Shown: positions 1 to 11,774 of the stretch, piece by piece | How positions within the stretch are numbered: position 1 is the stretch's first letter | Layout: every line of letters begins with the position of its first letter | Position numbers and translations under genes: made by a program | NCBI GenBank assembly: GCA_027486035.1 | Contig: JAIXPX010000011.1 | Location: 44,579 to 108,578 of the forward strand | Direction: 5' to 3' | Length of the DNA stretch: 64,000 nt | Source: Erythrobacteraceae bacterium | GTDB lineage: Bacteria > Pseudomonadota > Alphaproteobacteria > Sphingomonadales > Sphingomonadaceae | Notes under the pieces: model-generated | The model's database searches: none | The model's input: only the letters and a program-made list of their open reading frames with translations | Told to the model about the DNA's origin: nothing

Positions 1-1779
1 GGCGAGGCGCGCTATCCGGTGCCGCGCCGCCTGCTGATCAGCGGGCTGATGAACCACATCTACGAAGGCCCCTACACGGTGCTGGTGCCGGTCACGCCGG
101 GACCGGGCGCGAGGGGACTCGCCGCGCCGCTCAAGGCCCATGTCGAATATCTTGCCTGCACCGACCAGATCTGCGTGCCGCAGGATGCCGTGCTGACGGC
201 CCGGGACGGCGGCGATTTCGCGCGCTGGCGGGCCGAGGCAGCGCCCCTGCTCGACGCGCGTGCGCAGTTCGCCATTCAGGGCAAGACCCTGCGCCTCGCC
301 ATCCCCTTGCCGGAGAGCATGGCCCTCGGCGACCCCCATGTCTTCGTCGGCAACGAGCGGCTCGTCGCCTACGCCGCGCCGCAGACCTTCCGCCGCGTGG
401 GCGACCTACTGGTCGCGGAGATCCCGCTCGATCCCTATGGCACCGGCAAGGCCGGGAGCCTGTCGGGCATCCTCGCTTTCGGGGACGGCGCGGGCGTTCG
501 TTTTGCCGCCGATCCCGGGCCGGTGCCGCAGGGGGGGGAGCGGATCGCGGGGCCAAGGCAGGCCGCGCCGCCGCCCTTGTGGGCGCTCGTCCTCGGCGCG
601 CTTGCCGGGGGTCTCCTCCTCAACATCATGCCCTGCGTTTTCCCGATCCTCAGCCTCAAGGCCCTCGCGCTGGCCCGCGCGGGGGAAAGCGAGGCCAGAG
701 CGCGCGCCGAGGGCCTTGCCTATACCGCAGGCGTGGTGCTGGCCTGCCTTGCCATGGGCGCGCTGCTGCTGGCCTTGCGTGCGGCGGGCGAGCAGGTCGG
801 CTGGGCCTTCCAGTTGCAGGAGCCGGGGGTGGTGGTTGCCCTGCTGGTGCTGGCGAGCGCCATCACCGCCAACTTCGCCGGCCTGTTCGAGCTCCCGGCG
901 ATCTCCGTCAACATGGGCGGCGAGAAGACGGGGGCCTTTGCCACCGGGCTGCTCGCGGCCTTCGTGGCGACGCCCTGCACCGGGCCGTTCATGGCGGCGG
1001 CGCTGGGCGCGGCGCTGCTGCTGCCGGTCGGCCAAGCGCTGCTGCTGTTCGCGTGCCTCGGGCTGGGCCTGGCGCTGCCCTTCCTCCTGCTCGGCTTCGT
1101 CCCGCCCTTGCGGCGGATGCTGCCGCGCCCCGGCGCCTGGATGGAGCGGTTCCGGCGGATCATGGCGGTGCCCATGGCGCTGACCGCGCTCGCGCTTTTG
1201 TGGCTGACGGTGCAGCTCGGCGGCCGGCCCTTTGGCCTTGTGGCGCTGGTGCTGGTCCTTGGCGTGGTGCTCGGGCTGCTGGTGACCGGCAAGCTCCAGC
1301 GCGGCGGTAAGCTGGCATGGCCCGCCTTCGGCCTCGTCGCCGCGCCCTTCGTCGCCTTTGCGGTCATCGCCCTGCCTTCGGTTTATGAGCGCGGGCGCGC
1401 GGCACAGGCGGACAGCATCCTCGGCGCGCAGCCCTTCAGCGCCGGGGCGCTCGCCGCCGCCCGCGCCAGCGGCAAGCCGGTGTTCGTCTATTTCACCGCC
1501 GACTGGTGCCTCACCTGCAAGGTCAACGAACGCGTGGCGATCGAGCGCGAAAGCACCCGCGAGGCCTTCGAGAAGGCCGGCGTGGTGACGATCGTGGGCG
1601 ACTGGACCCGGCGCGATGAAGCGATCACGCGCTTCCTCGACCAACAGGGCGCAGCCGGCGTGCCGCTCTATCTGTGGTATGCGCCAGGCGCCGCCGCGCC
1701 CGAGCAGCTACCGCAGGTGCTTACGCCGGAATTGCTGGCGCAGCAGGCGCAGCGTCCTTCTTCCCCCGGCACGCGGTGA
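1..1779 (+). CDS. dsbD: Protein-disulfide reductase DsbD family (5' truncated by window edge)
   Basis: Reading frame open from window start (EARYPVPRRLLISG...); polytopic membrane domain with NIMPCVFPILSLK and CTGPFMAAALG; C-terminal thioredoxin motif FTADWCLTCKVNE. Confidence 0.9.
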   Translation, partial: GEARYPVPRRLLISGLMNHIYEGPYTVLVPVTPGPGARGLAAPLKAHVEYLACTDQICVPQDAVLTARDGGDFARWRAEAAPLLDARAQFAIQGKTLRLAIPLPESMALGDPHVFVGNERLVAYAAPQTFRRVGDLLVAEIPLDPYGTGKAGSLSGILAFGDGAGVRFAADPGPVPQGGERIAGPRQAAPPPLWALVLGALAGGLLLNIMPCVFPILSLKALALARAGESEARARAEGLAYTAGVVLACLAMGALLLALRAAGEQVGWAFQLQEPGVVVALLVLASAITANFAGLFELPAISVNMGGEKTGAFATGLLAAFVATPCTGPFMAAALGAALLLPVGQALLLFACLGLGLALPFLLLGFVPPLRRMLPRPGAWMERFRRIMAVPMALTALALLWLTVQLGGRPFGLVALVLVLGVVLGLLVTGKLQRGGKLAWPAFGLVAAPFVAFAVIALPSVYERGRAAQADSILGAQPFSAGALAAARASGKPVFVYFTADWCLTCKVNERVAIERESTREAFEKAGVVTIVGDWTRRDEAITRFLDQQGAAGVPLYLWYAPGAAAPEQLPQVLTPELLAQQAQRPSSPGTR

Positions 1780-2278
1780 TCAGCTGCATCGGCAGCGGAC
1801 TTGCCTTGAGCTTCAGCAGCCCTGCGCCCGGCACCGTCAGGCTCGCATCGCGCTCGGGCTTGAGCGCAGCCCATTCGCGCGCCGAGGCTGGAACCTCGCC
1901 CTGCCAGATCGATGTGCCCGCGACTGGCGTCGCATCGACGGGAAAGCGCCCGATCCAGCCATTGCCGATCAGCGCGAGCAGCGCGGCCGCGCCCTCGTCG
2001 GCGGGGGCGTGGCGGGTGATCCTGAGGGCTGCCTCGCTCGTGCCCGGCGCACGGCATTCGAGCGCGAGCAGCACCGGCTTGCCGGGAACGCCATAGACCA
2101 GGCGCAGCGGATTGCCGGTCGCCGCCCACAGCGCGCCGGTGGTGTCGGGCGAGGGCAGCGGCTCGGAAGGGCCTCTCGTGGGGGCGAGCAGCGACACCCG
2201 CGCCACCGCCGCATCGGTCGGCGGCGGCTTGCAGGCGGCGAGCACCGCCAGCGCCGCGAACGGCAGCAGCGCCCTCAT
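1721..2278 (-). CDS. Hypothetical lipoprotein-like protein
   Basis: Frame from MRALLPFAALAVLAACKPPP (lipobox-like LAAC); ATGA overlap with upstream peptidase stop; convergent overlap with dsbD end. Confidence 0.6.
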   Translation of the reverse strand: MRALLPFAALAVLAACKPPPTDAAVARVSLLAPTRGPSEPLPSPDTTGALWAATGNPLRLVYGVPGKPVLLALECRAPGTSEAALRITRHAPADEGAAALLALIGNGWIGRFPVDATPVAGTSIWQGEVPASAREWAALKPERDASLTVPGAGLLKLKASPLPMQLITACRGKKDAAPAAPAIPA

Positions 2279-3789
2279 CGCGCGCGGATGAAGGCGCGGA
2301 TATCGGCCGAGAGCCTGGCCCGGTCCTCGTCGCGGACATACATCATGTGCCCCGCGTCGTAATATTTCCACGTGATCCGCTCCTGCGGGATGCCGGGCCG
2401 CTTCAGCGAGTATTCGGCGCCGAAGAAGGGCGTGGCGAAATCGAAATAGCCCTGCGCGTTGAACAGGCGCAGACCGCTGTTCTGGCGCATCGCCTGCCCG
2501 ATCAGCGGCGCGATGTTGAGATAGGCCTGCCGCCCCCAGCCGCTGCCCAGCGACCAGTCCCACTGCCCGCCGACGCTGCCGATGGACTGATACAGGCGGT
2601 CGGTCTTGTAGCCGAGGTTCTCGCGCGCCCAGACATTGATCGCGGCGGTGTAGCCTGCATCGATCCCGTAGAAGCTGGGATCATCATCGGGGGTCTCGCC
2701 CGCGTTGTCGTAATCCTGGCCGGTGTAGCGCGCATCCAATCGCCCGATGGTCAGCCCCCGGTCGCGTAGCAGCTCCTTGTAGAAGCGCTGGTCGGTGACG
2801 CGCAGGTTGGCCTGGTCGAGATATTCCTCGGAAAGGCCGGTGAGGCGCGACATTTCCTTGCGCACGGCTGCGCGCTCCTCGGCGGGCAGCTCGGCGCCCT
2901 TGAGCAGCGCGCTGGCGAAGGGGCCGATGGCGAAGGCGCGCGCCTCGGCCACGATGGCCTCGACCGAAGGCGCCTTGGCCTTGCCGTGATACCACGCGGC
3001 CGCCGCCATGTTGGGCAGGGTCACGACATAGGCCATCTCATTGCCCGGCGTCGGCTCGCGGCCCGCAAAGTCGAGGATGGTCGAGATCAGAATGAGGCCG
3101 TTGAGGCCGACGTCGTTGTAGGTCGAGCCTTCGAGCTCGTCGACCACCATCGCCGCGCGGCTGGTGCCGTAGCTTTCGCCGCCGAGGAACTTCGGGGAGG
3201 ACCAGCGGCCATTGTCGTTGATCCAGCGGCGGATCACGTCGGCCACCGCGCGGCCATCTTGCCTCAGGCCCAGATACTTCTTCGGATCGGTCCCCGGCGT
3301 CAGATAGCTGAAGCCCGTGCCCGGCGGGTCGATGAACACGAGGTCGGCGACGTCGAGCAGGCTGTCGGGATTGTCGAGCAGCGGGTAGGGCGGCGCCCCG
3401 TCGTCGCGCGCGTCGCTGGGGATCGCCACGCGCTTGGGGCCGAAGGCGCCCATCTGGAGCCACACCGAGCCCGAACCCGGCCCACCATTATAGAGGAAGA
3501 ACACCGGGCGCGCCGGGTCTGCCGGGGTTTTCACATAGGACGTGGTGACAATCACTGCCTCGGCCTTGCCTGCCTCGTCCGTGAGGATCGTGTCGGCGAT
3601 GGTCGCGCGGTAGGGGACGCGCTGCCCGCCGAAGGTGCCGGCGAGGTCGCGGGTGCGGACCTGCGGCATCGGGGCAGCGACCGCAGGCTTGGCCGCGGCT
3701 TCAGGCTTGAGCGCGTCCTGCGCGAGGGCCGGAAGGGAAAGGGGGAGAGTGCCGGCAGCAGCCAGCGCGGCAATGAGTCGGGCGTTCAT
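2275..3789 (-). CDS. S10 family serine carboxypeptidase-like peptidase
   Basis: Signal peptide MNARLIAALAAAGTLPLSLPALAQ; FFLYNGGPGSGSVWLQMGAFGP; GGESYGTSRA nucleophile elbow; C-terminal DAGHMMY. Confidence 0.88.
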   Translation of the reverse strand: MNARLIAALAAAGTLPLSLPALAQDALKPEAAAKPAVAAPMPQVRTRDLAGTFGGQRVPYRATIADTILTDEAGKAEAVIVTTSYVKTPADPARPVFFLYNGGPGSGSVWLQMGAFGPKRVAIPSDARDDGAPPYPLLDNPDSLLDVADLVFIDPPGTGFSYLTPGTDPKKYLGLRQDGRAVADVIRRWINDNGRWSSPKFLGGESYGTSRAAMVVDELEGSTYNDVGLNGLILISTILDFAGREPTPGNEMAYVVTLPNMAAAAWYHGKAKAPSVEAIVAEARAFAIGPFASALLKGAELPAEERAAVRKEMSRLTGLSEEYLDQANLRVTDQRFYKELLRDRGLTIGRLDARYTGQDYDNAGETPDDDPSFYGIDAGYTAAINVWARENLGYKTDRLYQSIGSVGGQWDWSLGSGWGRQAYLNIAPLIGQAMRQNSGLRLFNAQGYFDFATPFFGAEYSLKRPGIPQERITWKYYDAGHMMYVRDEDRARLSADIRAFIRAR

Positions 3790-3866
3790 GGGGGTAGGGA
3801 AGTGGCAGGCTTGGGCGGGGCGTTCAAGCACGTGAGAGCGCGTTGCGCCCAGCTTCGCACCGGGTG

Positions 3867-4148
3867 TCAGGCTGCGCGGGGGGTTATCCGGTCAAGCTCG
3901 CCATTGAGAGCGCGCTTGGCGGTGCGCAGTTCGCAATCGGTCTGAAGCCCCATGAAAAAGCCTTCCGACATTCGGAAATAACGGGTCAGGCGCAGATCGA
4001 TTTCACCATCAATCCGTTTCGAGCCATCAATGAGGGCCTCCAGACGCGATTGATCGACCCCAATCGCCTTGGCCAAGGCGGCGGCATCCATTCCGTAGGG
4101 CTCCATGAATTCCGACATGAGCAATTCTCCTGCATGCGGAATGTGCAA
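3867..4148 (-). CDS. higA: HigA family addiction-module antitoxin (start codon uncertain, TTG or other non-ATG)
   Basis: LHIPHAGELLMSEFMEPYGMDAAALAKAIGVDQSRLEALIDGSKRIDGEIDLRLTRYFRMSEGFFMGLQ matches the HigA/XRE pattern; directly downstream of higB. Confidence 0.82.
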   Translation of the reverse strand: MHIPHAGELLMSEFMEPYGMDAAALAKAIGVDQSRLEALIDGSKRIDGEIDLRLTRYFRMSEGFFMGLQTDCELRTAKRALNGELDRITPRAA

Positions 4149-4161
4149 CCAGTCCGAGGTA

Positions 4162-4443
4162 TCAATGGTAGTCGATGATTTCGACACCGTGCGCTTCTCC
4201 GTTTTCGAACACGAAGCATATACGCCATTGCATGTTGATGGAAATAGAATGCTGTCCTGCGCGGTCGCCACTGAGCGCGTGAAGGCGGTTCGACGGCGGG
4301 TTGCGTAAATCATCGATCGTCTTGACGCGATTGAGAAGGGCGAGCTTGGCAATTGCGCGCTGCTGAATGTCAGCCGGAAGCTTACGGCTGACACGACCGA
4401 GCCAGATGCGTTCGGTTTCCTTGCAGGCAAAGGATTGGATCAT
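4162..4443 (-). CDS. higB: HigB/RelE-ParE family type II toxin
   Basis: 93 aa MIQSFACKETERIWLGRVSRKLPADIQQRAIAKLALLNRVKTIDDLRNPPSNRLHALSGDRAGQHSISINMQWRICFVFENGEAHGVEIIDYH. Confidence 0.9.
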   Translation of the reverse strand: MIQSFACKETERIWLGRVSRKLPADIQQRAIAKLALLNRVKTIDDLRNPPSNRLHALSGDRAGQHSISINMQWRICFVFENGEAHGVEIIDYH

Positions 4444-4545
4444 GGCTGCCTCTTGAAATTGCAGCCACCCATTAATCGGATGCTTTGGACTTCAACAAGC
4501 GCGGACTTTTAAAAAAAGTGAAATCTTTCTGTTGATTCGTGCACA

Positions 4546-6768
<2,223 letters not shown>

Positions 6769-6892
6769 GGCCCATCTATGGGGAACAAAGCGGGGACGTG
6801 CAAGGCGGGCGAGACAGGCAGGCGCGCTTTTGCGGGCACGCTTTGCCGCAATCGCGGTTATCTCCCGCATGAGCCATCAGGAGATCACCAGC

Positions 6893-7423
6893 ATGACGCG
6901 CAACGCCCTTATCGCCGCACTCTGTGCCGCCTGCCTTGCGGGCTGTTCGGGAGAGGCAAACCGGCAAGAGGGCGAGGCGGTCGTGCTCGGGGACGCGGCC
7001 CGCGAAGTCGAGGCGCAGGGGCTGAAGCCGCAGCCGGGGCTCTACAAGACCACCATCACCATGACCGGGCTGGAGATCCCCGGCCTGCCCGAAGGGATGG
7101 AGGGCCACGGCGCAGGGCTGGCCCGCACGCTCGAAAGCTGTCTCACCCCGGCAGAGGTCGACAAGGGCTTCGACGCGCTGCTGAAGAAGGGACAGGACGG
7201 CGAATGCGCTTTCGAGCGGTTTGCCCTCGCCGGCGGGCAGCTCGATGCGGTGATGGTGTGCAACGCGCAGGGGCGCACCTCGCGCATGGCCATGAAGGGG
7301 ACGCTCACCGCCACCAGCGCCGATCTCGAGGCCGCCACCCGTCTCGCATTCGAGGGGATGGGGGAAGGCACCATGAACTTTACCGCCAGACACGAGCGGA
7401 TCGGGGACTGCGCGGCCCGGTGA
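6893..7423 (+). CDS. DUF3617-like lipoprotein
   Basis: MTRNALIAALCAACLAGCSG signal/lipobox; GLKPQPGLYKTTITMTGLEIPGLP...SCLTP pattern typical of DUF3617. Confidence 0.7.
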   Translation: MTRNALIAALCAACLAGCSGEANRQEGEAVVLGDAAREVEAQGLKPQPGLYKTTITMTGLEIPGLPEGMEGHGAGLARTLESCLTPAEVDKGFDALLKKGQDGECAFERFALAGGQLDAVMVCNAQGRTSRMAMKGTLTATSADLEAATRLAFEGMGEGTMNFTARHERIGDCAAR

Positions 7424-7494
7424 AGCGACATGACAAGCGAATGACATTGTTACACTTCAGGGAACATTCATGATGCGCCCGTGTATAGCGAACC

Positions 7495-8331
7495 ATGGCC
7501 TCCTTGCGCTTCGCCTTTGACCGTCCCCGTCTGCCCGCGCCGCTGCTGGCGGCTGCAAGCGCGGCCGGCGGGCGCGCGCAGCAGGCCTATGCCGCCACCG
7601 AGCTCGCGCGCCGCGTGGCTCTGGCGCGCGAGGTGATCCCCGAAGAGCACCAGAGCGGCAAGCCGCGCCTCGTGCGCCTGCTGGGCGAGGCGCAGGTGCT
7701 GCTCGAACCCGTCCGGCGCCACCGCCGCAAGCTTGTCCTCGTGCCGACCGCCAACCGCCAGCTGGTCATGCTGCTGCCCGGCTTTGCCACGCACCCCGTG
7801 CGGATGCGCTATCTCGCCCGGCAGCTCGAAAGCGCGGGCCACCTCGTCAAGCGCTGGGGGCTGGGCTTCAACTGGGGGCCGACCGAGCAGAATTTCGCCG
7901 CGGTCGAGACGCGCCTGCGCGAACTCCATGCCCGCCACGGGGTCAAGGTGGTGCTGATCGGCTGGAGCCTGGGCGGCCTCTATGCGCGCGAGATCGCCAA
8001 GCGGCAGCCGCAGGCGGTGGCCAAGGTTGTCACGATGGGCTCGCCCTTCAGCGGCAGCCCGCGCGCGAACAACGTGTGGCGCGCCTACCAGTTCATCACC
8101 GGCCATTCGGTCGACGCGCCGCCGATCGCGGCCGAGCTTGCGGTCAAGCCCCCGGTCGAGACCGTCGCCCTGTGGAGCGCCAATGACGGCGTCATCGCCC
8201 CGCGCTGCGCCGCCGGCCGCCCGGGCGAGCGCGACCGCGCCATACCGCTGCGCTGCACGCATCTCGGCTTCAGCTATGATCCGCAGGTCATAGAAACGCT
8301 GCTGGCAGAGCTCGAAAGCACCCGCGCCTGA
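7495..8331 (+). CDS. Alpha/beta hydrolase (esterase/lipase-like)
   Basis: LVMLLPGFATHPVRMRYLARQLESAGH and GWSLGGLYAREIAKRQP nucleophile elbow. Confidence 0.8.
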   Translation: MASLRFAFDRPRLPAPLLAAASAAGGRAQQAYAATELARRVALAREVIPEEHQSGKPRLVRLLGEAQVLLEPVRRHRRKLVLVPTANRQLVMLLPGFATHPVRMRYLARQLESAGHLVKRWGLGFNWGPTEQNFAAVETRLRELHARHGVKVVLIGWSLGGLYAREIAKRQPQAVAKVVTMGSPFSGSPRANNVWRAYQFITGHSVDAPPIAAELAVKPPVETVALWSANDGVIAPRCAAGRPGERDRAIPLRCTHLGFSYDPQVIETLLAELESTRA

Positions 8332-8413
8332 TCCCGCCTTGCGGCCACGGCGCGAGAAGCAATTCAGCCGCTTTCCTTTTGCAAAAGCGCGGTTAGATTG
8401 TTGCATTGCACAC

Positions 8414-9862
8414 ATGCACATGTGGGGGTCGATGCACGGGCGGGGCAGCAAGTTCGACGAGATGTTCGACGGCGCGGGGCTGACGCGGCCGGCCTATGCC
8501 GAATATTGCCGCTGGTTCGACGAGCAGGCGCCCGAATTCCTCCGCCGCAAGAACCGCGAGGCGGATGACACCTTCCGGCGCACCGGCATCACCTTCAACG
8601 TCTATGGCGAGAACGAGGCCGAGGAGCGGCTGATCCCCTTCGACATGGTGCCGCGCATCATCACCGCTGCCGAATGGCGCCGCCTCTCGCGCGGGATCGA
8701 GCAGCGGGTGCGGGCGATCAACTCCTTCCTCTACGACCTTTACCACCGCCAGGAGATCGTGCGCGCCGGGCGCCTGCCGGAACGCCTGCTGCGGGGGAAC
8801 GAGGCGTGGCTCGCCAACATGGTCGGCTTCACCCCGCCGGGCGGCATTTACACCCATATCGTCGGGATCGATCTGGTGCGCACCGGGCCGGACGAGTTCT
8901 TCGTGCTGGAAGACAATGCCCGCACCCCCTCGGGCGTTTCCTACATGCTCGAGAACCGCGAGACGATGATGGGGATGTTCCCCGATCTGTTCAGCCGGAT
9001 CGCGGTGGAGAGCGTGTCCAACTATCCGCGCCGCCTGGCCCGCAGCCTCGCGGCCTGCGTCCCGCCCGCCTATACCGGCGGCAAGCCCACGGTCGCGGTG
9101 CTCACCCCCGGCATCTACAATTCCGCCTATTTCGAACACGCCTTCCTCGCCGACCAGATGGGCGCCGAGCTGGTCGAGGGCAGCGATCTGCGCGTGGTCG
9201 AGGGCCGGGTGCAGATGCGCACCACGCGCGGCTACAAGCCGATTGACGTGCTCTATCGCCGGGTCGATGACGAGTTCCTCGATCCGCTCACCTTCAACCC
9301 CGATAGCGTGCTGGGCGTGCCGGGGATCATGGATGTCTATCGCTCGGGCGGGATCACCATCGCCAATGCGCCGGGCACCGGGGTGGCGGACGACAAGGCG
9401 ATCTATTCCTTCATGCCCGAAATCGTCGAGTTCTATACCGGCGAGCGACCCCTGCTCCCCAATGTCGAGACATGGCGCTGCGCCGACAAGGACGCGCTTG
9501 GATATGTGCTCGACAATCTCGCGGAGCTGGTGGTCAAGGAGGTGCACGGATCGGGCGGCTACGGGATGCTGATCGGGCCGACCTCGTCGAAGCGCGAGAT
9601 CGCCGCCTTCCGCGAAAAGCTGATCGCGCGGCCCGAAAACTACATCGCCCAGCCCACGCTCGCCCTGTCGACCTGCCCGATCTACACCGCCAAGGGCCTC
9701 GCGCCCCGGCACGTGGACCTGCGGCCCTTCGTGCTGGTCAGCCCGGAGGGGATCGACATTACCCCGGGCGGGCTGACGCGGGTCGCGCTCAAGAAGGGAT
9801 CGCTGGTGGTCAATTCCAGTCAGGGAGGCGGCACCAAGGATACCTGGGTGCTGAAGGACTGA
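8414..9862 (+). CDS. Circularly permuted type 2 ATP-grasp protein (start uncertain among clustered Mets)
   Basis: FDEMFDGAGLTRPAYAEYCRWFDE; GITFNVYGENEAEERLIPFDMVPRII; LEDNARTPSGVSYMLENRE; VKEVHGSGGYGMLIGP. Confidence 0.9.
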   Translation: MHMWGSMHGRGSKFDEMFDGAGLTRPAYAEYCRWFDEQAPEFLRRKNREADDTFRRTGITFNVYGENEAEERLIPFDMVPRIITAAEWRRLSRGIEQRVRAINSFLYDLYHRQEIVRAGRLPERLLRGNEAWLANMVGFTPPGGIYTHIVGIDLVRTGPDEFFVLEDNARTPSGVSYMLENRETMMGMFPDLFSRIAVESVSNYPRRLARSLAACVPPAYTGGKPTVAVLTPGIYNSAYFEHAFLADQMGAELVEGSDLRVVEGRVQMRTTRGYKPIDVLYRRVDDEFLDPLTFNPDSVLGVPGIMDVYRSGGITIANAPGTGVADDKAIYSFMPEIVEFYTGERPLLPNVETWRCADKDALGYVLDNLAELVVKEVHGSGGYGMLIGPTSSKREIAAFREKLIARPENYIAQPTLALSTCPIYTAKGLAPRHVDLRPFVLVSPEGIDITPGGLTRVALKKGSLVVNSSQGGGTKDTWVLKD

Positions 9863-9863
9863 C

Positions 9864-10808
9864 ATGCTCGGGAGGACCGCCAACGGATTGTTCTGGATGT
9901 TCCGCTATCTCGAGAGGGCCGAGAACACCGCGCGCCTGCTCGAGGCGGCGCTGCGGATGGCGCTGACCCGCGATGTCGTGACCGCCGAGGCCGAGTGGCG
10001 CTCGGTGATCGCGACGCTCGGGCTGACCCAGGCCTACCGCGCCGTGCACGACACCTATGACGGAGCCTCGGTCTGGAACTTCGTGCTGCGCGGCCCGTCG
10101 AACCCGGGCAACGTCCGCAAGATGTTCGGTGCCGTGCGATCGAACGCGAGGGAATCGCGGATCAACATCTCCTCCGATGTCTGGGAAGCGGTGAACGAGA
10201 ACTGGATGCGCCTCGACAGCCTGCTGGCGCGGCCTGTGGGACAGGGGGCCGTCGGCGAGGTGCTGGGCGCGATCCGCCGCGCCGGCACGCAGGTCCACGG
10301 CGCCTTCGACGGCTCGATCCTGCGCGACGAGGGCTACCACTTCGCCCGCGCGGGCACCTTCATCGAACGCGCCGACAGCTCGGCCCGCATCCTCGACATG
10401 AAATATTTCCTGCTGCTGCCCTCGCTCTCCTATGTCGGATCGAGCCTCGATACCGGGCAGTGGGAACAGGTGCTGCGATCGGTCGCGGGGGCGCGGGTCT
10501 ATTCGTGGCTCAACGCCGGGCAGATCGAGGCGCGCGGGATCGTGGAATTCGTGGTGCTCGACGAACGTTTCCCCCGCAGCCTTGCCTTTTGCCGCGGCGC
10601 GCTGCGCGAATGCCTCGCCGCGCTCGCACGCACCCATGGCAGCGAGGGGCGCGCGGCCGCGCTGATGCGCGAGGCCGATAGCCGGATCAGCCACCTCACC
10701 GTCGACCAGATCTTCGAGCAGGGGCTGCACGAATTCCTTGTCGATTTCCTCGCCCGCAACGGTGCGATCGCCCAGGCGATTGCCGAGGACTACCGGTTCC
10801 ACGCATGA
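9864..10808 (+). CDS. Alpha-E domain-containing protein
   Basis: MLGRTANGLFWMFRYLERAENTARLLEAALR; follows ATP-grasp gene by 1 nt; DSSARILDMKYFLLLPS. Confidence 0.9.
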   Translation: MLGRTANGLFWMFRYLERAENTARLLEAALRMALTRDVVTAEAEWRSVIATLGLTQAYRAVHDTYDGASVWNFVLRGPSNPGNVRKMFGAVRSNARESRINISSDVWEAVNENWMRLDSLLARPVGQGAVGEVLGAIRRAGTQVHGAFDGSILRDEGYHFARAGTFIERADSSARILDMKYFLLLPSLSYVGSSLDTGQWEQVLRSVAGARVYSWLNAGQIEARGIVEFVVLDERFPRSLAFCRGALRECLAALARTHGSEGRAAALMREADSRISHLTVDQIFEQGLHEFLVDFLARNGAIAQAIAEDYRFHA

Positions 10809-11677
10809 GCAAGCTCGTCCTCCAGGTCCGCCACACCACCCACTACGCCTTCGCCCAGCCGGTGGTGCACGCGCTTCAGCGGCTGCGGCTGACGCCGAAG
10901 GAAACCCAGGGCCAGCGGATCGCGGAGTGGCGCATGGGGTTCGAGAATGCCCGGGCCGAGCTCGAATATGACGACCAGCATTTCAACCATGTCACCCTGA
11001 TCAGCCTTGCGCCGGGCGCGCGCGAGGTGACGGTGACCTGCGAGGGCACGGTCGAGACCGAGGACAATGCCGGGGTGATCGGCCGCCATTCGGGCCACCT
11101 GCCCTTGTGGAGCTTCCTGCGCCAGACTCCGCTGACCCGGCCGGGCGCGAAGCTGCGCGCGCTGCTGCGCGAGGTGCCGGGGAACAGCGGGGAGGCGCCG
11201 CTGGATTTCCTGCACGCGCTCTCGGCCCTGATCCGCGACCGCGTGGCCTATGAGACCGGTCGCACCGACGCGCGCACCACCGCCGAGGAAGCGGCAGCGC
11301 AAGGGGCGGGGGTGTGCCAGGACCATGCCCATATCTTCATCGGCGCGGCCCGCGCGAGCGGCATCCCGGCACGCTATGTCAGCGGCTACCTGATGATGAA
11401 TGATCGCATCGATCAGGAGGCCACCCACGCCTGGGCCGAAGCCCATGTCGAGGGGCTGGGCTGGGTGGGCTTCGATGTCTCGAACAGGATCAGCCCCGAT
11501 CCGCGCTATGTGCGGGTCGCCACAGGCAGCGACTACCGCGACGCAGCGCCGGTCACCGGGATCAGCTTCGGCGCGAGAGCGGATCAGGTGCTGACAGTTG
11601 GCGTTGCGGTCTCCTCGCAGCCGCTCCCGCCGCCGGACCAGAGCCAGACCCAGAGCCAGAGCCAGGCGGGCCAGTAG
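10805..11677 (+). CDS. Transglutaminase family protein
   Basis: VRHTTHYAFAQPV N-terminus; GVCQDHAHIFIGAARASGIPARYVSGYL; THAWAEAHVEGLGWVGFDVSN (Cys-His-Asp triad). ATGA overlap with previous gene. Confidence 0.92.
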   Translation: MSKLVLQVRHTTHYAFAQPVVHALQRLRLTPKETQGQRIAEWRMGFENARAELEYDDQHFNHVTLISLAPGAREVTVTCEGTVETEDNAGVIGRHSGHLPLWSFLRQTPLTRPGAKLRALLREVPGNSGEAPLDFLHALSALIRDRVAYETGRTDARTTAEEAAAQGAGVCQDHAHIFIGAARASGIPARYVSGYLMMNDRIDQEATHAWAEAHVEGLGWVGFDVSNRISPDPRYVRVATGSDYRDAAPVTGISFGARADQVLTVGVAVSSQPLPPPDQSQTQSQSQAGQ

Positions 11678-11774
11678 CCCCGCGCAGGCGGTCTTGCGCC
11701 TTTGCGCTGTCTCGCCCATCGGGCTAGGGCGCAACCGGGCGGGGCGCCAAGGTGGCAGACAAGAGGATGACCGG

